Source: Desulfohalovibrio reitneri (GTDB lineage: Bacteria; Desulfobacterota; Desulfovibrionia; Desulfovibrionales; Desulfovibrionaceae). Taken from it: 64,000 bases of DNA. Positions 26,877 to 40,912 of the stretch are shown here, piece after piece. How positions within the stretch are numbered: position 1 is the stretch's first letter; each line of letters opens with the position of its first letter. Position numbers and translations under genes: made by a program. The stretch is from positions 757,001-821,000 of the forward strand of contig NZ_JOMJ01000003.1 of NCBI RefSeq assembly GCF_000711295.1, read 5' to 3'. The notes beneath the pieces are model-generated. The model searched no databases, was not told where the DNA came from, and saw nothing but the letters and a program-made list of their open reading frames with translations.

Positions 26877-26969
26877 ATCGTCACTCCTCGGCGTACCGTT
26901 TCCCCATTGCCCTACACCCAAAGGCCCCTGGAAATCCAGGCGCGCCGGACGACAATATGGACTAAACGC

Positions 26970-27539
26970 ATGGAAACCGAGCTGAAATTCCAGACAGATG
27001 ATCTCGAAGAACTGGCCGCGCTGTTGCGCCGTCTGGGTGCCGCCGAGGTATGGCCGCGCCACTTCGAGCGGAATCTTGTTTTCGATGACAACCAGGAAAG
27101 TCTGCGCGGGCAAGGCACCCTGCTGCGCCTCCGCCTCGCCGGAGACCGGGCAAGCCTGACCCTGAAGCGTAAACCGCAAAATACGCACCCCGGGCACGCC
27201 AAGGTCATGGACGAACGCGAGACGGAAGTGGCCGACTTCGATGCCACACGGGCTATTTTGGAGGGGTTGGGCTACCGCGTCGCCTTCGCCTACGAAAAAT
27301 ACCGGCGGGAGTATCGACTGGGCGACTGCTTGGCCTGCCTGGACGAACTGCCTTTCGGGTCTTACCTGGAGCTTGAGGCGGCCGGTGAGGGCGAGTTGAT
27401 CCGGTGCGCTACAGCATTGGGACTGGAACCGGCGGAGGGGATCGTCGCCAACTATCATCAGCTCAATCTGTCCGAGCGGGAAAAGCGCGGGCTGCCGCCC
27501 GGGGACGGCTTCGTCTTCGACGGCTGGGCTGAAAAGTGA
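26970..27539 (+). CDS. CYTH-domain (class IV adenylate cyclase/thiamine-triphosphatase-like) protein
   Basis: The product is 189 residues from ATG 26970. The open frame extends far upstream but that part is antisense to crcB and DUF190. E2-x-E4-x-K6 is the ExExK signature. LLRLRLAGDRASLTLK, KYRREYRLGDCLACLDELPFGSYLELEA and the C-terminal tail complete the CYTH barrel. Relatives hydrolyse triphosphates or make cAMP; CyaB-like members are often annotated as class IV cyclases. Which applies here is not decided by the sequence. Confidence 0.83.
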   Translation: METELKFQTDDLEELAALLRRLGAAEVWPRHFERNLVFDDNQESLRGQGTLLRLRLAGDRASLTLKRKPQNTHPGHAKVMDERETEVADFDATRAILEGLGYRVAFAYEKYRREYRLGDCLACLDELPFGSYLELEAAGEGELIRCATALGLEPAEGIVANYHQLNLSEREKRGLPPGDGFVFDGWAEK

Positions 27540-27550
27540 GCTTTCCGCCT

Positions 27551-27579
27551 TTGCCTCCGGAGCCGAAGATTGCTATATT
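27551..27579 (+). promoter_or_regulatory. Sigma70-type promoter of clpS-clpA-aat
   Basis: TTGCCT (27551-27556) and TATATT (27574-27579) are separated by exactly 17 bases, in the only sizeable gap upstream of clpS. A start near 27586 would give a leader of about 85 bases. The call rests on sequence match alone. Confidence 0.5.
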
Positions 27580-27670
27580 GCGTTTTACGTGGAGGAATCA
27601 TCAAGGTCCTCTTCACAACCAGGACTCAAGCCTTATGGTCAGGCTGTTGCAAATGCGAGAGGGCTAGATA

Positions 27671-27988
27671 ATGTCAGAGGAGAAGTTGCCGCTTGAAAGG
27701 CGCGACACGGAAACCTTTGTGGAAGATGAGGTTCGTGAGCCTCGCCGATACAAGGTACTGCTCCACAACGATGACTACACCACAATGGAATTCGTGGTGA
27801 AGATACTGCGTGAAGTGTTCAGCAAGACCGAAGACGAGGCCATGCGCATCATGCTCCATGTGCATAACAACGGAAAGGGAGTGTGCGGTGTTTTCACTCA
27901 CGAGGTCGCCGAAACGAAGGTGACTCTGGTGCACAATCTGGCAAGGCAGGCCGGATACCCCCTGAAAAGCAGCATGGAAGAGGTATAA
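27671..27988 (+). CDS. clpS: ATP-dependent Clp protease adaptor ClpS
   Basis: The 105-residue adaptor has the core YKVLLHNDDYTTMEFVV, which includes the N-degron-pocket residues N-D-D, then MLHVHNNGKGVCGVF and HEVAETKV. It binds proteins with bulky hydrophobic N-termini and hands them to ClpA. GAGAGGG lies nine bases before the ATG. It is 3 bases from clpA and in one transcript with aat, which makes such N-termini. Confidence 0.95.
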   Translation: MSEEKLPLERRDTETFVEDEVREPRRYKVLLHNDDYTTMEFVVKILREVFSKTEDEAMRIMLHVHNNGKGVCGVFTHEVAETKVTLVHNLARQAGYPLKSSMEEV

Positions 27989-27991
27989 ATC

Positions 27992-30301
27992 ATGTTGAGT
28001 AAGCGACTCGAAGGCGTGTTGACCGAGGCGGTGAAGGAGGTCAAGCGTCGCAACCACGAGTTCCTGACGCTGGAGCACCTGCTCTACGCCATGGCGCAGG
28101 ACGACTCCGGGGGCGACATCCTGGAGGGCTGCGGAGCCGACGTCGCGCGCCTGAAAAACCAGTTGGAGCGCTTTTTCATGGACCACATGGAAGTGCTGCC
28201 CGAGTCCAGCCCCACGGAAGTGGTGCAGACTTTGGGCGTGCAGCGGGTCCTGCAGCGCTCCATCATGCATATGCAGTCCGCGGGCAAGGAGAAGGTCGAA
28301 GTGGGCGACGTGCTGGCCGCCCTGTTCGATGAAGAAGACTCCTACGCGGTCTACTTCCTCAAGTCCCAGGGCGTCAGCCGGTTGGACGTGCTGGAGTTCA
28401 TCTCCCACGGCACGGCCGAGGAGTTGGAAGAAGACCCCGAGCCGGTGGAAAAGAAGAGCGGCCGCGACCCCAAGGAATCCTCCAAGGAGGCAAAGTTCCT
28501 TGAACAGTACGCTGTGGACTTGGTGGCCAAGGCCAAGCGGGGCGAGGTAGACCCGCTGATCGGTCGGGAAAACGAGATGCGCCGCACCATTCAGGTGCTG
28601 GCCCGCCGCCGCAAGAACAATCCCATCTACGTGGGCGACGCCGGTGTGGGCAAGACCGCCATGGCCGAAGGGCTGGCCCTGAAGATCGTCCAGCGGCAGG
28701 TGCCGGAATCCTTTCTGGAGACCGAAATCTATGCCCTGGACATGGGCGCGTTGCTGGCTGGGACCAAGTACCGTGGTGATTTCGAGCAGCGCCTCAAGGG
28801 CGTGATCAACGCCATCAAGAACCGAGACAACGCCATCCTCTTTGTGGACGAGATTCACACCATCATCGGCGCGGGGGCCACCAGCGGCGGCACACTGGAT
28901 GCCTCCAACATTCTCAAGCCGCTGCTGGCTTCCGGTGAAATCCGCTGCATCGGCTCCACGACATACGAGGAATACAAGAACGTCTTCGAGAAGGACCGGG
29001 CCCTGTCCCGACGCTTCCAGAAAATCGAGATCGCCGAGCCGAGCGTGGAGGAGACCGTGGACATCCTCAAGGGGCTGAAGCCCTACTACGAGGAGCACCA
29101 CGGGGTGAGCTACACGGTCAACGCCATCAAGGCAGCGGCCGAACTCTCCGCCCGCTATATCAACGACCGCTTCCTGCCGGACAAGGCCATCGACGTCATC
29201 GACGAGACCGGCGCGGTGTGCATGCTCACCCGCAAGCACTGCAAGAGCAACAAGGTTTCCGTGAATGACATCGAGAAGGTCATCGCCCGCATGGCCCGCA
29301 TTCCCGTGCGGCGGGTGAACACCTCGGACCGGGGCCGCCTGTCCGATCTGGAGTCCGACCTGAAGAAGTACGTCTACGGCCAGGACAAGGCCGTGGAGAG
29401 CATCTCCAGTTCCATCAAGCGCGCCCGGGCGGGCCTGGGTAACGAGGACAAGCCGCTGGGCAGCTTCCTTCTCATGGGGCCCACCGGCGTGGGCAAGACC
29501 GAACTGGCCCGCCAGCTGGCCAACGTCATGGGCGTCAGCTTCCTGCGCTACGACATGTCCGAGTACATGGAGAAGCACGCCGTGGCCCGGCTCATCGGCT
29601 CCCCTCCGGGGTACGTGGGCTTCGAGCAGGGTGGCCTGCTGGTGGACGACGTGCGCAAGAATCCCTACAGCGTGCTGCTGCTGGACGAGATCGAGAAGGC
29701 GCATCCGGACATCTTCAACATACTCCTGCAGGTCATGGACTACGCCACGCTCACGGACAACAACGGCCGCAAGGCCGACTTCCGCCACGTGATCGTGCTC
29801 ATGACCACCAACGCTGGAGCGCGGGAAATGTCCAAGGGCGGCATCGGCTTCGGCAAATCCATGGAGACTGACGTGGAGAAGGGACTCAAGGAGTTGGAAC
29901 GTCTCTTCAGCCCTGAGTTCCGCAATCGCCTGGACTCCGTTGTCCAGTTCGGCCCGCTTTCCCAGGAGATCATGGAGATGATCGTGGACAAGTTCATCGC
30001 CGATCTGAACAAGCAGGTGAAGGACAAGCGCGTCAAGGTCACGCTTTCCCAGTCCGCCCGGGAATACTTGGCCAAGGAGGGACACGATCCCGCCTATGGC
30101 GCGCGCCCCCTGGGCCGCGTGATCCAGGAGAAGGTCAAGGACCCCCTGGCCGATGAGGTGCTCTTCGGCCGCTTGAAGAACGGCGGCCAAGTCAAGGTGG
30201 AGTATTCCTCCCAGGCCAATAAAGGTGAGAATCCCCTGCGCTTGAAGGTCAGCCAACCGACCGGGGCCAAGGGCAAGAAGAAGGCGGCCGCCGCCTCCTG
30301 A
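27992..30301 (+). CDS. clpA: ClpA, AAA+ unfoldase of ClpAP
   Basis: The 769-residue protein has the N-domain (about 1-145) that docks ClpS, a first AAA module (Walker A GDAGVGKTAMAEGLA) and a second module (GPTGVGKTELARQLA). The D2-small domain ends with YGARPLGRVIQEKVKDPLADE. There is no ClpB/ClpC-type middle coiled coil, consistent with ClpA. It unfolds substrates and feeds ClpP, which is not in this window. Confidence 0.95.
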   Translation: MLSKRLEGVLTEAVKEVKRRNHEFLTLEHLLYAMAQDDSGGDILEGCGADVARLKNQLERFFMDHMEVLPESSPTEVVQTLGVQRVLQRSIMHMQSAGKEKVEVGDVLAALFDEEDSYAVYFLKSQGVSRLDVLEFISHGTAEELEEDPEPVEKKSGRDPKESSKEAKFLEQYAVDLVAKAKRGEVDPLIGRENEMRRTIQVLARRRKNNPIYVGDAGVGKTAMAEGLALKIVQRQVPESFLETEIYALDMGALLAGTKYRGDFEQRLKGVINAIKNRDNAILFVDEIHTIIGAGATSGGTLDASNILKPLLASGEIRCIGSTTYEEYKNVFEKDRALSRRFQKIEIAEPSVEETVDILKGLKPYYEEHHGVSYTVNAIKAAAELSARYINDRFLPDKAIDVIDETGAVCMLTRKHCKSNKVSVNDIEKVIARMARIPVRRVNTSDRGRLSDLESDLKKYVYGQDKAVESISSSIKRARAGLGNEDKPLGSFLLMGPTGVGKTELARQLANVMGVSFLRYDMSEYMEKHAVARLIGSPPGYVGFEQGGLLVDDVRKNPYSVLLLDEIEKAHPDIFNILLQVMDYATLTDNNGRKADFRHVIVLMTTNAGAREMSKGGIGFGKSMETDVEKGLKELERLFSPEFRNRLDSVVQFGPLSQEIMEMIVDKFIADLNKQVKDKRVKVTLSQSAREYLAKEGHDPAYGARPLGRVIQEKVKDPLADEVLFGRLKNGGQVKVEYSSQANKGENPLRLKVSQPTGAKGKKKAAAAS

Positions 30302-30309
30302 CGGAGACC

Positions 30310-31008
30310 ATGACCGTCTTTCTGCTGGGCGACGAACCCTTCTTCCCGGACCCCGCCCTGGCCGAGCCCGACGGGCTGCTGGCCGTGGGCGGGGACCTTT
30401 CTTTGGAGAGACTCGTATCCGCCTATTGCCGGGGGATTTTCCCCTGGTACGGCGAGGATACGCCCATCCTCTGGTGGTCCCCCGACCCCAGGCCACTTCT
30501 CACGCCGCAGGGAGTGCACGTCTCGCGCTCCCTGCGGCGCTGCCTGAACCGCGAGCCATTCACGGTCACTTTCGACCACGCCTTCGAGCGGGTTCTGGCG
30601 GGCTGCGCCAAGACGCCCCGCCCGCAAGGGGAGGGTACTTGGCTTGTCAGCGACATGATCGAGGCCTATTGCCACCTACACGACCTGGGTCTGGCCCACA
30701 GCGTGGAGGCTTGGTGCGGCGGGGAGTTGGTGGGCGGCCTGTACGGCGTCTCCCTGGGGCGCGCCTTCTTCGGCGAATCCATGTTCCATCTGGAACCCAA
30801 CGCTTCCAAGGCCTGCTTCGTTCGGCTCTGCCGCTTGCTGGCCGCCTGGGATTTCGATTTCATCGACTGCCAGCAGACCACGCCGCATATGACCGCTTTC
30901 GGCGCGACGGAAGTGCCGAGGGAGGAGTTCATGGAAAAGCTGGGCGCGGCCCTGGAGGGCCCAACGCGGCGCGGCTCCTGGAGTCGCCAGGCCAGCCTGT
31001 ACTGCTGA
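30310..31008 (+). CDS. aat: Leucyl/phenylalanyl-tRNA-protein transferase
   Basis: The 232-residue enzyme transfers Leu or Phe from aminoacyl-tRNA to N-terminal Arg or Lys, creating the degron read by ClpS. Signatures are FPDPALAEPDGLLAVGGDLS, YCRGIFPWYGEDTPILWWSP, and GGLYGVSLGRAFFGESMF. FDFIDCQQTTPHM lies near the C-terminus. The length is typical. It starts 8 bases after clpA. Confidence 0.95.
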   Translation: MTVFLLGDEPFFPDPALAEPDGLLAVGGDLSLERLVSAYCRGIFPWYGEDTPILWWSPDPRPLLTPQGVHVSRSLRRCLNREPFTVTFDHAFERVLAGCAKTPRPQGEGTWLVSDMIEAYCHLHDLGLAHSVEAWCGGELVGGLYGVSLGRAFFGESMFHLEPNASKACFVRLCRLLAAWDFDFIDCQQTTPHMTAFGATEVPREEFMEKLGAALEGPTRRGSWSRQASLYC

Positions 31009-31015
31009 TTTCCAT

Positions 31016-31035
31016 GCCGGGCTTTCCCGCCCGGC
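31016..31035. terminator. Perfect hairpin between convergent aat and GT9 genes
   Basis: A 7-bp perfect GC stem (GCCGGGC/GCCCGGC) with a 6-base loop lies in the 41-base gap between the two converging genes. No T run follows on either side, so it would be a weak or factor-assisted stop. Confidence 0.35.
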
Positions 31036-31049
31036 GGATGAGCAACCCG

Positions 31050-32087
31050 CTAGATACGGCCCAGGAGCGCGTCGGCCACGATCTCCGGGTCCAAATCGCG
31101 CAGGCAGGCGATGTGCCCCTCCGGGCAGACGTTCTCGTTGCAGGGGCGGCAGGGCAGGGGTGAGGCGATGGTCTGGTGTTCCTCCGAGGGGAAAGACCAG
31201 GCGTCGGACGTGGAGCCGTGCACCACCAGGGACGGCGTGTTCACGGCCACGGCCATGTGGCGTGGGGCGGAACAGGTGCCCACGTGCAGCCGCGCGCTTT
31301 GGATGACCGCGGCCATCTCCCGCAGGTTCAGCACGCGGCCCGGCACGATGAGATTTTCCGGGTGGGCCACGCCTTCGGTAATGGGCCGCACCGCTTCCTC
31401 CTCACCCGGGCCGTGTAGCAACACGAAACGGACGTCGGGCCGTTTCTCCGCGACCATGTCCACCATGCTGGCGAAGTGTTCGGCGGGCCATCGGCGGGTT
31501 TCCCTGCGGTGGGTGGGGTCGAGGGTGATGACGGCGTGTTCTTCCGTGAGCCCGTGCTGCTGGTGGAAGTGACCGGCCCAGGCCCGCTCCAGCGGAAGCA
31601 GGTGAATCCTGGGCCTCTCCCCTTCCCATACGAGACCCAGGGGCTTGAGCACGCTGGCCTTGGCCATGGCCGCGTAGCCCGGGTCCATGCAGGCGGAGTG
31701 GGTGTAGAGGCTCTTGGTGTACCACGGCGGGGAGTAGCTTAAACGCACCTTGGCTGCGGAAAAGGCCACCACCCAGCGAATGCGGGGCAGTTGCTGGAAG
31801 TCCACCACCAGGTCGTAGTTCTGCCGGGCCACTTTCCAGGAGAAGGCCAATTCCTTGCCGAAGTGGGAGAGCGCCTTCTTGTCCAGTTCCCAGATGGCGT
31901 CGATGTCCGGGTTGTTTTCAAGGACCGGGGAGCATTTCTTTTCGGTGAGGAAATGGATTGTCCCCTCCGGCCAGCGTTTCTTGAGCATGCGCACGGCCGG
32001 AGTGGACAACAGCACATCCCCGATCTGCCGCAATTGGCAGACCAGGATGCGCGGTTTATCTGGAAGGCGTGGCGGCCTCGGAGGCAC
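31050..32087 (-). CDS. GT9 (heptosyltransferase-like) glycosyltransferase
   Basis: The product is 345 residues from the GTG at 32087, which has AGGAG five bases upstream; longer frames run through the next gene. ILVCQLRQIGDVLLSTPAVRML is the hallmark N-terminus of the ADP-heptose:LPS heptosyltransferase family (the visible core is RQIGDVLLSTP). VITLDPTHRRETRRWP and LHVGTCSAPRHMAVAV are the donor-binding C-terminal motifs. It probably adds heptose or another sugar to the lipopolysaccharide core in the cytoplasm. It follows the unknown gene by 2 bases. Confidence 0.85.
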   Translation of the reverse strand: MPPRPPRLPDKPRILVCQLRQIGDVLLSTPAVRMLKKRWPEGTIHFLTEKKCSPVLENNPDIDAIWELDKKALSHFGKELAFSWKVARQNYDLVVDFQQLPRIRWVVAFSAAKVRLSYSPPWYTKSLYTHSACMDPGYAAMAKASVLKPLGLVWEGERPRIHLLPLERAWAGHFHQQHGLTEEHAVITLDPTHRRETRRWPAEHFASMVDMVAEKRPDVRFVLLHGPGEEEAVRPITEGVAHPENLIVPGRVLNLREMAAVIQSARLHVGTCSAPRHMAVAVNTPSLVVHGSTSDAWSFPSEEHQTIASPLPCRPCNENVCPEGHIACLRDLDPEIVADALLGRI

Positions 32088-32089
32088 GG

Positions 32090-32572
32090 CTACTCCTGGG
32101 CTTCGGCGATGGGCTCGTGCTGCGAAAGATCGTAAAGCCCGTGCAGGGGCACGTCCAGCGTGTAGCTGGGGATCTTCTCGAAGCGGATGAGGCCGATGTC
32201 CTTGCCCTCGGGCACGTCGCTCAGGGCGGTCAGGCCCAAGGGAATGGGGAAGGTCAGGGGTTGCGCGGTGATGCTTTTCAGCTTGTCGGCGTATACCTCG
32301 GCGAGGTATGCAACCACGCGGTCCCGCTCGAACGGGGTGAAGCTCTCCATGTACACCTTGCGGGAGCCGGACGGCTCGGTGCGGCCCTGTTCGATGGGTG
32401 CGCCCAGCAGGCGTTCCCACATGGCTTCCTTTTCCTCGGTGGCGTCCCATTCCGGGCGGAAGAGATGGACCTCAACGTCCTTGCGCCCCTTGAAGCTTTT
32501 GATGACCATGGAAACAGTGAAACCCCGGTCGATTTCCGGGGGAAAATCATGTTCAATGACGTCGATCTCCAT
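32090..32572 (-). CDS. Conserved-looking protein of unknown function
   Basis: The 160-residue protein has an excellent Shine-Dalgarno (AAGGAGGG five bases before the ATG) and good codon use. It is acidic and soluble with no TM or signal peptide. It opens [20 protein letters not shown], has an alternating beta pattern in the first 45 residues, then [18 protein letters not shown] and a C-terminal [13 protein letters not shown] do not recognise a family. It is co-transcribed with the GT9 enzyme (2-base gap) and diverges from uvrB. Confidence 0.7.
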   Translation of the reverse strand: MEIDVIEHDFPPEIDRGFTVSMVIKSFKGRKDVEVHLFRPEWDATEEKEAMWERLLGAPIEQGRTEPSGSRKVYMESFTPFERDRVVAYLAEVYADKLKSITAQPLTFPIPLGLTALSDVPEGKDIGLIRFEKIPSYTLDVPLHGLYDLSQHEPIAEAQE

Positions 32573-32661
32573 GCTACCCTCCTTTTCGGCTCAATGCGGT
32601 CGTGTGGCGGATTCCTTTGCATAATCCGGCGCGACTGAAAAGAGCAACCTTTGGACGAACC

Positions 32662-34665
<2,004 letters not shown>

Positions 34666-34666
34666 C

Positions 34667-38070
<3,404 letters not shown>

Positions 38071-38078
38071 GAGGAGAA

Positions 38079-38855
38079 ATGAGCATCCCCGTCATCATTC
38101 ACGGCGCGGCAGGCCGCATGGGGCAGACCCTGGTCAATCTGGCGCTTCACGATCCGGGCCTTGCATTGGCCGGGGTCGTTGACCGGCACACGGATTCGGA
38201 GAAGCTCACCGCCCTCGATTGTCCTGTCGCCGGGGAGGTGGGGGAGCTTTCGCCGCCTTCGGGCGCGGTGGTAGTGGACTTCTCCGCCCCCGAAGCAACC
38301 ATGCACTTGGCTGAATCCCTGGCCGGGACCGGTCTCGCTGCGGTTGTGGGCACCACCGGGCTGAGCGATGAGCAGTCGGCCCGACTGCGGACCATCGCTC
38401 GCGACGTGCCTATTTTCTGGGCCCCGAACATGAGCGTGGGCGTCAATGTGCTCTTGCAGGTCCTGCCCGACCTCGTGCGAAAGCTGGGCGAGGACTATGA
38501 CCTGGAGATCACCGAAATCCATCACAACAAGAAGGCGGACGCTCCCTCCGGCACGGCCATCAAACTGGCCGACTGCCTGGCCCGGGCAAGGGGGTGGACC
38601 GTGAGCGAGCAGGGCGCCTTCTGCCGCCAGGGCATCATCGGACCGCGCCCCAAGAAAGAGTTGGGCGTCATGACCGTGCGCGGCGGCGACGTGGTGGGGG
38701 ACCACACCGTGTATTTCCTCGGCCCAGGCGAACGCATCGAGATCACCCACCGGGCCCATTCCCGTGAGACCTTCGCCCAGGGCGCCCTGCGGGCCGCAAA
38801 GTGGCTCAGCGGCAAACAGCCAGGCCAACTTTACAGCATGCCCGACATGTTCTAG
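38079..38855 (+). CDS. dapB: 4-hydroxy-tetrahydrodipicolinate reductase
   Basis: The 258-residue enzyme reduces the DapA product in lysine/diaminopimelate synthesis. It has the NAD(P)-binding start [24 protein letters not shown], and [32 protein letters not shown] is the catalytic His/Lys motif, and [11 protein letters not shown] follows. GGAGG precedes the ATG. It closes the uvrB-kch-ligA-dapB run and is followed by a strong terminator. Confidence 0.95.
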   Translation: MSIPVIIHGAAGRMGQTLVNLALHDPGLALAGVVDRHTDSEKLTALDCPVAGEVGELSPPSGAVVVDFSAPEATMHLAESLAGTGLAAVVGTTGLSDEQSARLRTIARDVPIFWAPNMSVGVNVLLQVLPDLVRKLGEDYDLEITEIHHNKKADAPSGTAIKLADCLARARGWTVSEQGAFCRQGIIGPRPKKELGVMTVRGGDVVGDHTVYFLGPGERIEITHRAHSRETFAQGALRAAKWLSGKQPGQLYSMPDMF

Positions 38856-38882
38856 CCAGTTCGATATTGATGGCTGCTCTCA

Positions 38883-38917
38883 AGCCGCGCCCGCCAATCG
38901 GTGGGCGCGGCTTTTTT
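38883..38917 (+). terminator. Rho-independent terminator after dapB
   Basis: A 13-bp GC-rich stem (AGCCGCGCCCGCC with GGTGGGCGCGGCT, one G-U pair), a 4-base loop and six T form a textbook terminator. It separates dapB from the downstream MCP. Confidence 0.85.
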
Positions 38918-39000
38918 CTCGCCGAGCGGCTTTCCGACCTCCTTGGTCTGGTGTTATGAGCAAGGTAGCGCTGGAAGGCATTGAAAGAGGGGGAAAGCGC

Positions 39001-40824
39001 ATGAAAAGCCGACTCAGTTTCAAGGTTCTGCTGCTTGTGGCCGCATCCCTGGCGGTGCTCGCCGGAGTGGTCATCTTCACGTTGACCGCCAACCTGAATC
39101 GTTTCGCGGAGAGCCAGGTTCAAGAGGACGCGGACTTTATCTTCTCCCGAGCCAGGGAAAAATTGAGCGATCAGGTGCAGTTGGCCTATTCTCTTGTGGA
39201 GGAGTTCCACCGGCGGGCCCAAGCTGGAGAGATGTCCGAAGATCAGGCCAAACAAGCCGCTCTGGACATGATTGCCGCCATGCGGCTGGAGGATGGCAAC
39301 TACCTCTGGGTCAACGACATGCACCCCCGCATGATCATGCATCCCATAAAACCCTCGCTCGACGGCCAGGACCTCAGCGGGTTCGAGGACCCCGAGGGCA
39401 AGAAGCTCTTTGTGGAGATGGTCGAGGCAGTGCGCGACGGCGGCAGCGGGTTCGTGGAATACATGTGGCCCAAGCCGGACCAGGAAAAGAATTTCTCCAA
39501 GCTTTCCCACGTTAAACGATTCCAGCCATGGGGATGGGTAGTGGGCATGGGGGCCTATGTGGACGAGCTTGAAGGCGTTGTGGCCAGCAAGCGGACCGCC
39601 TTCCGGGACAAGCTTTCCGAGCTGTCGCATCAGACAGCCATGGAGGCCGGCCTCATCGGCCTGGTTGTGCTGGCGGCCATATTCCTGGCCTTGCGGCGCA
39701 TGCTGACCAGTCCGCTTAGCAGGCTGGTGGAATACGCGGGCCGTGTTTCCAAGGGTGATCTTGAAGCCGAACCTCGGGGGGCCTTCAAGGATGAAATGCT
39801 GGTGCTCATGGAGTCCATCCGCTCCATGGTGGGCAAGCTGCGGGAAAGCCTGCACGAGGCCGAGGAGGAGAAGCACAAGGCGGATGCCGAAGCGGAACGG
39901 GCCGTAAGCTGCATGAATGACGCCGAAGCGGCCAGAAGCGAGGCCGAACAAGCTCGCAAGGATGGCATGGCGAAGGCCGCCGACCTCATGGAAGAGGCTG
40001 TGGATCAGCTCTCACGGGAAACGTCCGACCTGTCCCGTTTGGCTGCCGAAGCGGCGCGGGGAGCTTCCAGGCAAAGCGACCGCAGCAAGGAAACGGCCAC
40101 AGCCATGGAGGAGATGAACGCCACCGTGCTGGAAGTGGCCCGGAACGCCTCACAGGCCGCGGAAAACTCCGAGAAGACGCGAGTCAAAGCCGACGAGGGG
40201 CGGGATGTCGTGGAGGAGGCCATGGAAGCCATATCCACTGTGCAGAACCAGACCCGGGAGCTTGCCGGGCACATGGAGCGCCTGGGTGAGCGCGCCGAGG
40301 GCATCGGTCGAATTATCACCGTTATTGAGGACATCGCGGACCAGACCAACCTGCTGGCGCTCAACGCGGCCATCGAGGCCGCTCGCGCGGGCGATGCGGG
40401 GCGCGGCTTCGCAGTGGTGGCCGACGAGGTGCGCAAATTGGCGGAGAAGACAATGGGCGCCACCAAGGAGGTCTCCGAGGCAATCCAGGGGATTCAGGAA
40501 GTGACCCGAACCAGCCTCGACGTTACGGAGCAGGCGGGGCGGTCAGTTGAGCGTAGCACGGAACAGGCCAGGAATTCCGGCGATGCCTTGCGGGAGATAG
40601 TGGCTTACGCGGAGGAGACCGCCTCCCAAGTCAGCTCCATCGCCACGGCCAGCGAGGAACAGTCCGCCGCCAGCGAGGAGATCAATCAGGCCACCGAGGA
40701 GGTGGATCGCATATCCGGTGAAACGGCCCAGAGCATGGCCCGGGCCGAAGAAGTCGCGGGAAGGCTCTCGGAGCTGAGCGGCAGGTTGAGCCAGGCTGTC
40801 GAACGCCTCCGCCAGGAGCCGTAG
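39001..40824 (+). CDS. Methyl-accepting chemotaxis protein with periplasmic single-Cache domain
   Basis: The product is 607 residues from ATG 39001, preceded by a strong AGAGGGGG; ATG 38956 is in frame but less likely. TM1 is at about 8-30. The periplasmic sCache_2 domain (about 35-200) includes the core [16 protein letters not shown] and [17 protein letters not shown]2 is at about 217-237, then come HAMP, a charged coiled coil and the signalling hairpin [20 protein letters not shown]. sCache_2 receptors commonly bind small carboxylates, but the ligand here is unknown. It stands alone between two terminators and would signal through a CheA such as the one at 22059. Confidence 0.93.
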   Translation: MKSRLSFKVLLLVAASLAVLAGVVIFTLTANLNRFAESQVQEDADFIFSRAREKLSDQVQLAYSLVEEFHRRAQAGEMSEDQAKQAALDMIAAMRLEDGNYLWVNDMHPRMIMHPIKPSLDGQDLSGFEDPEGKKLFVEMVEAVRDGGSGFVEYMWPKPDQEKNFSKLSHVKRFQPWGWVVGMGAYVDELEGVVASKRTAFRDKLSELSHQTAMEAGLIGLVVLAAIFLALRRMLTSPLSRLVEYAGRVSKGDLEAEPRGAFKDEMLVLMESIRSMVGKLRESLHEAEEEKHKADAEAERAVSCMNDAEAARSEAEQARKDGMAKAADLMEEAVDQLSRETSDLSRLAAEAARGASRQSDRSKETATAMEEMNATVLEVARNASQAAENSEKTRVKADEGRDVVEEAMEAISTVQNQTRELAGHMERLGERAEGIGRIITVIEDIADQTNLLALNAAIEAARAGDAGRGFAVVADEVRKLAEKTMGATKEVSEAIQGIQEVTRTSLDVTEQAGRSVERSTEQARNSGDALREIVAYAEETASQVSSIATASEEQSAASEEINQATEEVDRISGETAQSMARAEEVAGRLSELSGRLSQAVERLRQEP

Positions 40825-40857
40825 ACGCGAACAGGCGGTTCGAAAGAGGGCCAATGT

Positions 40858-40898
40858 GAAAAAAACCGTCAAGTCTCGGCTTGGCGGGTTTTTTTTAT
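40858..40898. terminator. Bidirectional terminator between MCP and hybrid kinase
   Basis: An 8-bp stem (CCGTCAAG with CTTGGCGG, one U-G pair) is flanked by an A run on the left and eight T on the right. It can therefore stop transcripts from both converging genes. Confidence 0.75.
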
Positions 40899-40912
40899 TG
40901 GAGAAAAGGGCA

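Noticed and set aside
26160-26969. Long N-terminal extension of the CYTH gene
   Set aside because: It is antisense to crcB and DUF190; the CYTH ExExK motif begins directly at ATG 26970.
26877-26969. Fluoride riboswitch upstream of crcB
   Set aside because: No recognisable consensus in the short gap; would need a covariance search to settle.
27674-30496. 940-codon open frame on the minus strand opposite clpS-clpA-aat
   Set aside because: It mirrors conserved genes on the plus strand; in GC-rich DNA the complementary frame stays open by codon bias. Its translation is His/Gly/Val-rich without a recognisable domain.
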